Origin: Flavobacteriales bacterium 34_180_T64
GTDB lineage: Bacteria; Bacteroidota; Bacteroidia; Flavobacteriales; Flavobacteriaceae
NCBI GenBank assembly: GCA_002162765.1
Contig: MAAR01000004.1
Span: 556,861-620,860 of the forward strand
DNA: 64,000 bases
Direction of reading: 5' to 3'
Under the pieces are notes generated by a model. The model saw only the letters and a program-made list of their open reading frames with translations, made no database searches and had not been told where the DNA came from. A program made the position numbers and the translations under genes. This document shows, in pieces, positions 10,709-18,207 of the stretch (positions within the stretch are counted from its first letter, which is position 1; the number at the start of each line of letters is the position of its first letter).

Positions 10709-13669
10709 CTAATTAAGAGTGATACTTAATCTCGCAAAAACATATCTTCCCATAAATCCAAATTGAGATGTTCTTCTAGAATAAGGAAAAGAAGCGTTAG
10801 ATTGGCTTCCTGGTCTATTATCATCAGGATAAACATCTAATAAATTATTGGCTCCAACTGTAATCATTGTGTTTTCGAATAATTGATTTGACACCGTTAG
10901 ATCCGTAATTATTTTACCACCATAAACAGCATTGTCATTTACAGATGCTCCATCAACTCTAGCTTGTCCAGCATACTCATCTGGATCTGTTACTTCACCA
11001 AAGTACACGTTTCTTAATAAGAATGTCCATTTATCATTTTGAAGAATATGTGTTAAATTTAGTTTAGTTCTTGGTTGCGCAATTATTAGAAAGGCCTCTT
11101 CTTGTGCGTCAAAATAGTCACCACTTAAACCAGCATCAGCGATTTGTGTAGGTACGTTAATATTAGTAATTTCTGTTTCAGAAAATGTTGCAGCCAAAGT
11201 ATTATCTAATGAGAAATCTTTAAACAACTCATTAATTTTGTATCCCGCAACAATATCTATACCTTGATTTTTAGTATCAACAGCATTTGCTAAAAACTGT
11301 GCTTGACCGGCTCCAGCAGCTATATAAATAGGCTCAAGTACTGGATCATCATTATGACTAAACTTTCCTGTTAATACAATTCTATCATCAATAGTAATAT
11401 GATACGCATCAACTGTTAAAGTAAATCCACCAAATTTAGCTGTTGCTCCTATACTCACACTTTGAGATGTTTCTTCTTCAAGTTTCTGAATTCCTAATAA
11501 TCCTGCTAATTGACTATCATTTCTAAATAATCCTACTTCTTCTGCTACACCAGCCGCATTAAAAATAGTACTACTTCTACTAAAGAATTGCTGATGTAAA
11601 GAAGGTGCTCTAAACCCTGTATTAAATGCAGCTCTAATATTTATATTCTCTGTAGCCTTAACACGTGAAGCAATTTTGTAATTAAAGGTCGATCCAAAAT
11701 CTGAAAAACTTTCATATCTAAGTGCTAAGCTCAGTAATAAATTATCAGTAATATCAGCTTCTACATCAGTATATACACCAATACTGTTTCTAAATTTATC
11801 TACAGCGTTTTGTGGAGTGAAGCCTCCAAAAACCTGTGATGTTCCAGGTAGCGATTCGCCAAGCGCATTAGTTGCGCCTCCAACACCACCAACAGTAGGA
11901 ACTCCAAAATTATTATAAGTTGCATATGAATTTTCAGCGCCTTCAACAATTATGAAATGATCGACTCTATATTCAGCTCCAAAAGCTAAATTCAATCCTG
12001 ACCATATATCATCATGAAACTTACTAACATCTAAATTTGTAGTGTTTTGGGTAAATTCAAAAGACCCAGCATCAAAACTAGAAGGTGAAGAAGCGCCTAA
12101 ACTGGCATTTGTAGAATTAACAACGGTAAAAGCAAAAGAGTTTGAGCCATAGGTATTCGAAAAATCTATATTCCATCCTTTTTCAGTCTCTCCTTTAATA
12201 CCAACTGCTACAGATTTATCTAAAATATCTGATTGTATCCCTGGTAAAAAACCATTAGGATTAACAGCTGTATTAGATTTTGGTCTCCACGGCTCTCTTA
12301 AGAATCCATATCCTAGACCTTGTCTGTAAGACAATCCTCCAAAAGAGTATAATTCTGTATTCTCAGCTAACGGAATAGCTAAGTTAGCAAAGAATTTTCC
12401 TTCTCTTAACTTTGACGTTCCAACTTTAAATCTAAAGTCATTTCTTTCCTGACCTCTTAAAGCAAACTGTGCATCATCTAATTCTTGATACGTAGCAAAC
12501 TCTCCTGTACCTCCATTTGGTAAAAACCCACTCAATAGGTCTAAATCACCTGGTGTGATTAAATCTCCTTCTCCATTTACAGTTAAATCTAAAGCTGCAA
12601 TAGAAGCCTGATCTCCTGCATTAATATAGTTTGAGCCTAACATTGCAGCACCCGCTTGATAATCGGCAGCTGTCATATCAGCAATTGAACCTCCATTTGC
12701 AGATATAAACGCATTCTCTACAGCATTTGCTATATCATAAATCTGTTCTAAATTAGTCTCATTTCTTAATGCTGGATTTCTTGTAGCAAATGATCCTGAG
12801 AAATTAATAAATCCTCCTTCATTACCTAATGGTAATCCATAATTTGCATCAACCTGTATTTTTTCTCCATCAACGCCTCCATCTTGGTGATTACTACCTG
12901 AAGACATATTTGCACCAGTAGTTATTGCAATATCTAACTTACCTGTCGCCTCTTTTAATACAATATTTATAACTCCAGCAATAGCGTCAGATCCATATTG
13001 TGCTGCAGCACCATCCCTTAATACTTCAATTCTTTTTATAGCAGCTGTAGGAATAGCATTCATATCTGTACCAACGCTACCAGCACCAACTGTACCATTA
13101 ATATTTAAAAGTGACGTATTATGCCTCCGTTTTCCATTAATTAAAACCAATACTTGATCAGGTCCTAATCCTCTTAAAGATGCTGGATCAATATGATCTG
13201 TTCCATCTGAAACGGTTTGTGCTTGCGACGTAAATGAAGGCGCAACATAGTTTAAGATTTCATTTATTGATGTTTGTGGTCCAGTTGCAGCCAAAGCTGT
13301 AACGTCAATTACATCTACAGCAACAGCAGTATCAATGGCTGTTCTACTTGGATTTCTAGAGCCAACCAACACAATTTCATCTAGTGCTACACCAGATTGC
13401 ATCTTAATGTCCATTGTATTTCCAGAAACGGTTCCTTCTTGTGTTTCAAAACCTACATAAGAAAACACTAAAACATCTCCATCACTTGCATTAATGGTAT
13501 ATTTTCCATCAAAGTCAGTGGTTGTCCCGGTAGCAGTTCCTTTAATAATTACAGAAACTCCTGGTAAGGGCTGAGAATTATCGTCAGATACGGTACCTGA
13601 AACTTGTGCATTAACAAAATTTGAAGCTCCAAAAAAAAGCATCAAAAGGATTACGTAATTTTTAATCAT
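10709..13669 (-). CDS. TonB-dependent receptor with carboxypeptidase-like domain
   Basis: Outer membrane receptor of 986 aa that imports an unidentified ligand using TonB energy. It has a signal peptide ending VNAQ, a carboxypeptidase-regulatory-like domain at about 22-95 (GTATGTTTDFDGKYTINA), a TonB-box-like VALDEIVLVG, then a classical TBDR plug rather than SusC type: LRGLGPDQVLVLINGKRRH and IEVLRDGAAAQYGSDAIAGVINI. The C-terminus FARLSITLN fits a last beta strand. It has no SusD partner and is a single-gene unit between its own terminator and a divergent promoter region shared with aspS. The plug resembles those of small-molecule receptors, but no siderophore or vitamin genes lie next to it. 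Confidence 0.92.
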   Translation of the reverse strand: MIKNYVILLMLFFGASNFVNAQVSGTVSDDNSQPLPGVSVIIKGTATGTTTDFDGKYTINASDGDVLVFSYVGFETQEGTVSGNTMDIKMQSGVALDEIVLVGSRNPSRTAIDTAVAVDVIDVTALAATGPQTSINEILNYVAPSFTSQAQTVSDGTDHIDPASLRGLGPDQVLVLINGKRRHNTSLLNINGTVGAGSVGTDMNAIPTAAIKRIEVLRDGAAAQYGSDAIAGVINIVLKEATGKLDIAITTGANMSSGSNHQDGGVDGEKIQVDANYGLPLGNEGGFINFSGSFATRNPALRNETNLEQIYDIANAVENAFISANGGSIADMTAADYQAGAAMLGSNYINAGDQASIAALDLTVNGEGDLITPGDLDLLSGFLPNGGTGEFATYQELDDAQFALRGQERNDFRFKVGTSKLREGKFFANLAIPLAENTELYSFGGLSYRQGLGYGFLREPWRPKSNTAVNPNGFLPGIQSDILDKSVAVGIKGETEKGWNIDFSNTYGSNSFAFTVVNSTNASLGASSPSSFDAGSFEFTQNTTNLDVSKFHDDIWSGLNLAFGAEYRVDHFIIVEGAENSYATYNNFGVPTVGGVGGATNALGESLPGTSQVFGGFTPQNAVDKFRNSIGVYTDVEADITDNLLLSLALRYESFSDFGSTFNYKIASRVKATENINIRAAFNTGFRAPSLHQQFFSRSSTIFNAAGVAEEVGLFRNDSQLAGLLGIQKLEEETSQSVSIGATAKFGGFTLTVDAYHITIDDRIVLTGKFSHNDDPVLEPIYIAAGAGQAQFLANAVDTKNQGIDIVAGYKINELFKDFSLDNTLAATFSETEITNINVPTQIADAGLSGDYFDAQEEAFLIIAQPRTKLNLTHILQNDKWTFLLRNVYFGEVTDPDEYAGQARVDGASVNDNAVYGGKIITDLTVSNQLFENTMITVGANNLLDVYPDDNRPGSQSNASFPYSRRTSQFGFMGRYVFARLSITLN

Positions 13670-13782
13670 AATTCTAACTGTATTGGTTAATTGGGCGTAA
13701 GAAAGGGAAAAAACAATAACGAATTTAAATATATAATAATATTATTAACATAAAAATTAACAATTTGATATTTTTATTGCTA

Positions 13783-13790
13783 TATATTTG
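13783..13790 (+). promoter_or_regulatory. Possible upstream -7 element for aspS
   Basis: TATATTTG matches the Bacteroidota -7 consensus TAnnTTTG exactly. Transcription from here would give a leader of about 80 nt that contains the whole inverted repeat at 13827-13865. The competing downstream element inside the repeat is described there. Confidence 0.4.
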
Positions 13791-13826
13791 AATAATAATT
13801 AGCGGTAATTGTTTTCACAATTATTA

Positions 13827-13865
13827 TTTAATGTGCAAATTTAAATCTTAAATTTGCACATTAAA
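13827..13865. repeat. 18-bp perfect inverted repeat carrying two back-to-back -7 elements
   Basis: The arms TTTAATGTGCAAATTTAA (13827-13844) and its exact complement (13848-13865) flank ATC. Each arm contains TAAATTTG, a match to the -7 consensus TAnnTTTG: on the plus strand at 13849-13856, firing toward aspS 18 bp away, and on the minus strand at 13843-13836, firing toward the receptor gene starting at 13669. It may act as a divergent promoter/operator or, if transcribed from 13783, as an RNA hairpin just before the aspS start. Confidence 0.75.
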
Positions 13866-13874
13866 ATAGTTTCT

Positions 13875-15629
13875 ATGTACAGAAGTCATAATTGTGGTGA
13901 ATTAAGAACGTCACATATAAATACAGAAGTTACACTTTCAGGATGGGTTCAAAAATCTCGTGATAAAGGGTTTATAGTTTGGGTAGATTTACGGGATCGT
14001 TATGGAATTACTCAATTGGTTTTTGATGAGGAACGCACTGAGAAATCTTTAATAGCGCAAGCTCAAAAACTTGGAAGAGAATTTGTTATCCAAGTTCAAG
14101 GAAAAGTTATTGAACGTGCTTCAAAAAACTCCAATATACGTACTGGGGATATAGAAATATTAGTTTCTAAGTTAGAGATCCTGAATGAATCCATTTTACC
14201 ACCGTTTACTATTGAAGACGAGACTGATGGTGGTGAAGAACTCCGAATGAAGTATCGTTACTTAGATATTAGAAGAAATCCTGTGAAAGACAACCTGATA
14301 TTCAGAGCTAAAGTCACGCAAGAAGTTCGTAATTATTTATCTAGTGATGGATTTATTGAAGTTGAAACGCCATACTTAATCAAATCGACTCCTGAAGGCG
14401 CTAGAGATTTTGTTGTGCCTTCAAGAATGAATGAAGGCCAATTTTATGCACTTCCACAATCGCCACAAACTTTCAAACAACTACTAATGGTTGGTGGTAT
14501 GGATAAATATTTTCAGATCGTAAAATGCTTTAGAGATGAAGATTTACGCGCAGATCGACAACCAGAGTTTACACAAATTGATTGTGAAATGGCATTTGTT
14601 GAACAAGAAGATATCTTAAATGCATTTGAAGGTCTAACACGACATTTATTAAAAGAAGTCAATGGTGTAGAGATAGATGAATTTCCAAGAATATCATATG
14701 ATGAAGCGATGCAACGTTATGGTAATGACAAACCCGACATTAGATTTGGGATGGAGTTTGGAGAACTAAACGCAGTTGCTCAACACAAAGAATTTAATGT
14801 ATTTAATTCTGCTGAATTAGTTGTAGGGATAGCAGTGCCAGGAGGAAATAATTATACGAGAAAGGATATAGATAAACTTATTAATTGGGTAAGACGACCA
14901 CAAGTTGGCGCTCTAGGTATGGTATATTCTAGATGTAATGAAGATGGAACTTATAAATCATCTGTAGACAAATTTTATGACCAAGACGATTTAGCGAAAT
15001 GGGCGGAAATTACTGGTGCAAAACCAGGAGACCTAGTTTGTGTACTTTCAGGTGATGCTAATAAAGTAAGAGCCCAATTAAGTGCATTACGTATGGAATT
15101 GGCTGAACGCTTAGGGTTAAGAGATCCTAAGGAGTTTGCGCCACTTTGGGTATTGGATTTTCCTTTATTAGAATTAGATGAAGAAACGAATCATTATCAT
15201 GCTATGCATCACCCGTTCACATCTCCTAAACCTGGTCAAATGGAGTTATTAGACACCAACCCAGGCGCGGTTAAAGCTAACGCATATGATTTAGTGTTAA
15301 ATGGAAATGAAATAGGCGGAGGATCTATACGTATTCATGACAAAGAAACACAAGCAATAATGTTTAAACATTTAGGATTTACTCCTGAAGACGCTAAAGC
15401 TCAATTTGGATTTTTAATGGATGCGTTTGAATATGGTGCGCCTCCTCATGGCGGATTAGCCTTTGGATTAGATCGATTAGTTGCTATCTTAGGTGGTCAA
15501 GAAACCATTAGAGATTTTATAGCATTTCCGAAAAATAATTCAGGACGCGATGTCATGATAGATGCTCCTGCTCCTATTGATGATGCACAGCTTACAGAAT
15601 TAAGTTTAAAGCTTAATCTAAAATCATAA
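13875..15629 (+). CDS. aspS: Aspartate--tRNA ligase
   Basis: Class II aminoacyl-tRNA synthetase that charges tRNA-Asp in the cytoplasm. From the ATG at 13875 the protein is 584 aa and begins [10 protein letters not shown], the usual start of this family. The frame also runs back to a TTG at 13854, but that codon lies inside the inverted repeat and adds only seven residues. An N-terminal OB-fold anticodon-binding domain occupies about 1-110 ([21 protein letters not shown]). The catalytic domain includes motif 2 ([17 protein letters not shown]), a bacterial insertion domain at about 280-410, and motif 3 ([13 protein letters not shown]). Followed by an intrinsic terminator. Confidence 0.97.
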   Translation: MYRSHNCGELRTSHINTEVTLSGWVQKSRDKGFIVWVDLRDRYGITQLVFDEERTEKSLIAQAQKLGREFVIQVQGKVIERASKNSNIRTGDIEILVSKLEILNESILPPFTIEDETDGGEELRMKYRYLDIRRNPVKDNLIFRAKVTQEVRNYLSSDGFIEVETPYLIKSTPEGARDFVVPSRMNEGQFYALPQSPQTFKQLLMVGGMDKYFQIVKCFRDEDLRADRQPEFTQIDCEMAFVEQEDILNAFEGLTRHLLKEVNGVEIDEFPRISYDEAMQRYGNDKPDIRFGMEFGELNAVAQHKEFNVFNSAELVVGIAVPGGNNYTRKDIDKLINWVRRPQVGALGMVYSRCNEDGTYKSSVDKFYDQDDLAKWAEITGAKPGDLVCVLSGDANKVRAQLSALRMELAERLGLRDPKEFAPLWVLDFPLLELDEETNHYHAMHHPFTSPKPGQMELLDTNPGAVKANAYDLVLNGNEIGGGSIRIHDKETQAIMFKHLGFTPEDAKAQFGFLMDAFEYGAPPHGGLAFGLDRLVAILGGQETIRDFIAFPKNNSGRDVMIDAPAPIDDAQLTELSLKLNLKS

Positions 15630-15633
15630 ATTT

Positions 15634-15661
15634 AAATCCTGCGAAATGCAGGATTTTTTTA
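15634..15661 (+). terminator. aspS terminator
   Basis: Stem AAATCCTGC / GCAGGATTT with loop GAAAT, followed by a run of eight T. It starts five bases after the aspS stop. Confidence 0.88.
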
Positions 15662-15674
15662 TTAGTTTTAACTT

Positions 15675-17447
15675 ATGCCTAACCAACCTTTTATTAAGCG
15701 GATACTTCTGTTGAGATATAAGTATATCTCGCAAAAAAACTTTGTCTTTTTGCTAAGTATGCTTATTGGTTTGCTTTCGGGATTAGTCTCTGTAACTCTT
15801 AAAAATATTACATTTTTCATACAATGGATTCTAGAAAAGAGTATCATTCTATCACAAAATGGCGTATACTTTATCCTTCCGCTTTTAGGTCTATGGTTGG
15901 TCTATTTATTTGTAAAACACATTTCTAAACGTCCAATTGAACATGCTATACCAAGCATTTTATTTTCATTGTCTAAAAAGAGCGGAATAATTAATCGAAG
16001 TAAAATTTATGTCCCATTACTAACTGCGCCACTGACAGTAGGATTTGGAGGTTCGGTTGGGTTGTTAGGACCCGCAATAGCTTCAGCTTCAGCAATAAGT
16101 TCAAATATTGGCCAATTATTTCATATTGACAGAAAAACGCGAAGTTTATTGATTGGTTGTGCTTCAGCTGGCGCCATCGCTTCAATTTTTAAATCCCCAA
16201 TTGCAGCTATTATTTTTGCCATTGAAGTCTTCAGTTTGGATTTAACTTTTGCTTCATTATTACCGCTTTTAATTGCATCAGTATCCTCAGTTTTAACTTC
16301 GTATTTCTTTTTGGGTGATGATGTCCTATTTAATTTTACTTATTCAGGAAAATTTACGATTAAAGACACGCTGTTTTATTTAATATTAGGTATTGGTACA
16401 GGAATCGCTTCAATTTACTTTTCTAAAATATATTTTGCCATTTATGGCTTTTTTAATCGCTTTAAAACAAATGGTCAAAAATTAATAATTGGAGGATTAG
16501 CCATTGGTGTTATGTTATACTTCATTCCACCACTTTACGGTGAAGGGTTTGGGTTTATTAACGATTTGCTCCATGGAAATCATCTACATGCATTAGGCGA
16601 AACTCCTTTTGACGAATACTTAGATAATATTTGGGTGGTCATTGCATTGCTAATTGGAGTTACTATTTTTAAAGCCGTTGCAATGACTACAACGCTTGCT
16701 GCTGGAGGTGCAGGGGGGATTATTATTCCTACTATGGTCATGGGAAGTACTTTAGGAAATGTTGTTGCAAAAATTATAAACCAATTAGGATTTCAAGTTT
16801 CTGAAGCAAATTTCACTCTGATAGGAATGGCAGGCTTAATTGCAGGTGTGCTACATGCACCATTAACGGCAATATTTTTAATAGCCGAAATCACTGGAGG
16901 ATATGAATTGTTTGTACCTCTAATGATTACAGTTTCAATGTCTTTTATTATTACGAAAAATGCAATAGAACATACTATTTACACCAAGGAGCTTGCTGAG
17001 AAAGGCGCATTATTAACGCATGATAAAGATAAAAGTGTTCTAACGTTAATGTCTTTAGATAGTGTGATTGAACAAAATTTCACCGTCTTGCGTCCAGAAA
17101 TGACACTGGGAGATATGTTACATCAGGGTGTCTCTAAATCGAGTCGAAATCTATTTCCTGTTTTAGATGATGAACAGCGACTTGTTGGGATTATATTACT
17201 TGATGATATTAGAACCGTTATGTTCGACCAAACGTTATACAATTCAACATCTGTAGAAACGTTTATGATAAAACCACCCGATTACATTGATTATAATAAA
17301 GATTCTATGCAACGCGTTATGAAGAAATTTCAAACATCTGGAGCTTGGAATCTACCTGTAATTAAAAACGGAAAATACTTTGGTTTTGTATCTAAATCTA
17401 AACTTCTAACTGCGTATAGGCGTGAATTGATTAATTTTACATCCTAA
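15675..17447 (+). CDS. CLC-family chloride channel/transporter with CBS domains, non-canonical gate
   Basis: Integral membrane anion protein of 590 aa: a CLC core at about 1-430 and two CBS domains at about 455-515 and 525-585 (SRNLFPVLDDEQRLVGIILLDD and WNLPVIKNGKYFGFVSKSKL regions). The first conserved selectivity loop is HAIPSIL, where many CLCs have GSGIP. The second reads GSVGLLGP (residues 126-133), so the usual gating glutamate of GREGP/GLEAP is Leu131. The third is GGAGGIIIPTMVMG. Loss of the gate residue is seen in some channel-type CLCs, so this may be a channel and not an H+/Cl- exchanger. A small membrane protein gene follows after 12 bp. Confidence 0.9.
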   Translation: MPNQPFIKRILLLRYKYISQKNFVFLLSMLIGLLSGLVSVTLKNITFFIQWILEKSIILSQNGVYFILPLLGLWLVYLFVKHISKRPIEHAIPSILFSLSKKSGIINRSKIYVPLLTAPLTVGFGGSVGLLGPAIASASAISSNIGQLFHIDRKTRSLLIGCASAGAIASIFKSPIAAIIFAIEVFSLDLTFASLLPLLIASVSSVLTSYFFLGDDVLFNFTYSGKFTIKDTLFYLILGIGTGIASIYFSKIYFAIYGFFNRFKTNGQKLIIGGLAIGVMLYFIPPLYGEGFGFINDLLHGNHLHALGETPFDEYLDNIWVVIALLIGVTIFKAVAMTTTLAAGGAGGIIIPTMVMGSTLGNVVAKIINQLGFQVSEANFTLIGMAGLIAGVLHAPLTAIFLIAEITGGYELFVPLMITVSMSFIITKNAIEHTIYTKELAEKGALLTHDKDKSVLTLMSLDSVIEQNFTVLRPEMTLGDMLHQGVSKSSRNLFPVLDDEQRLVGIILLDDIRTVMFDQTLYNSTSVETFMIKPPDYIDYNKDSMQRVMKKFQTSGAWNLPVIKNGKYFGFVSKSKLLTAYRRELINFTS

Positions 17448-17459
17448 ATTCAAATATCC

Positions 17460-17696
17460 ATGAAGTACGTCATTTGGTTTTTCTTTTTAGCATCTTTAAC
17501 TAGTATTCTATGCGGTTACTTTATGGATTCTATGTATTCAGAAAAACTCATTGGATTTGGAGTCGTTGGTATATTCTTAATAGTGTTTCCATTATTTTCT
17601 TATCATAGATGGAAAGACAAGAATCTAAAAGATTATATGCTTACCAAAGAAAACTTAGATAAAATGCGAGAACGTGAAAATGACAAGGATGCTTAA
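17460..17696 (+). CDS. Small two-helix membrane protein, function unknown
   Basis: A 78-aa protein with two hydrophobic segments (about 3-21 and 29-47) and a charged lysine/glutamate-rich C-terminal tail (KDKNLKDYMLTKENLDKMRERENDKDA region). It begins with ATG 12 bp after the CLC gene on the same strand, so it is probably co-transcribed. Its stop overlaps the end of the convergent tadA by four bases. I do not recognise the family; a role linked to the CLC protein is possible only by position. Confidence 0.65.
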   Translation: MKYVIWFFFLASLTSILCGYFMDSMYSEKLIGFGVVGIFLIVFPLFSYHRWKDKNLKDYMLTKENLDKMRERENDKDA

Positions 17697-18148
17697 TTTA
17701 GGTTTCGCCTTTCGATAAAAAATCGTTTAAGTAATTCCGATGCTTCTTCGGCTAAAACATCACCTATTATTTTTGTTTTTGGATGCAACTTCGTTTTTAG
17801 TTTAATACATCCTCGTTCTTCATCTCGAGCAGCATATACTATTTTTGAAATTTGACTCCAATATAAAGCACCAGCACACATTTGACATGGCTCTAAAGTT
17901 ACATATAAGGTACAATTAGTAAGATATTTTCCTCCTAAAAAATTAGCTGCGGCAGTAATTGCTTGCATTTCTGCGTGTGCTGTAACATCATTCAACATTT
18001 CAGTTAAATTATGAGCTCTTGCAATTATTTTATCGTTAATTACAATAACTGCACCTACTGGAATCTCTCCTTTATCAAAGGCTGTCTCTGCCTCTTGTAA
18101 AGCCTTTTTCATAAAGTAGGTATCATCAAAAATGTTTTCCATATCCAT
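17693..18148 (-). CDS. tadA: tRNA adenosine(34) deaminase / nucleoside deaminase
   Basis: Zinc-dependent CDA-fold deaminase that most likely converts A34 to inosine in tRNA-Arg(ACG). The signature is HAEMQAI (His ligand, catalytic Glu) and LEPCQMCAGAL (two Cys ligands). The open frame extends to a TTG at 18169, but the extra residues (VAFFIF) are encoded by the terminator of the upstream peptidase gene, so the start is the ATG at 18148 or the one at 18142. From 18148 the length is 151 aa, normal for TadA. Some family members act on guanine or other bases; the sequence alone favours TadA. Confidence 0.88.
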   Translation of the reverse strand: MDMENIFDDTYFMKKALQEAETAFDKGEIPVGAVIVINDKIIARAHNLTEMLNDVTAHAEMQAITAAANFLGGKYLTNCTLYVTLEPCQMCAGALYWSQISKIVYAARDEERGCIKLKTKLHPKTKIIGDVLAEEASELLKRFFIERRNLN

Positions 18149-18149
18149 A

Positions 18150-18185
18150 AAAATAAAAAAGGCAACCAAATAATGAGTTGCCTTT
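18150..18185 (-). terminator. Terminator of the M36 peptidase gene
   Basis: Arms AAAGGCAAC / GTTGCCTTT (18158-18166 and 18177-18185) with a ten-base loop. On the minus strand it follows the stop at 18208 and leads into TTTTTTATTTTT, which abuts the tadA start. Confidence 0.85.
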
Positions 18186-18207
18186 CTGTATTTATTTATT
18201 AAAATTT

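Noticed and set aside
13745..13761. Two TTAAC elements upstream of aspS
   Set aside because: Spacing is 12 bp, not 11, and the downstream gene has no phosphate link.
13854..13874. TTG start for aspS seven codons upstream
   Set aside because: It lies in the inverted repeat and overlaps a -7 element; [10 protein letters not shown] is the normal AspRS start.
18149..18169. Longer N-terminus of TadA from a TTG
   Set aside because: The extra codons are the T-rich tail of the upstream gene's terminator.
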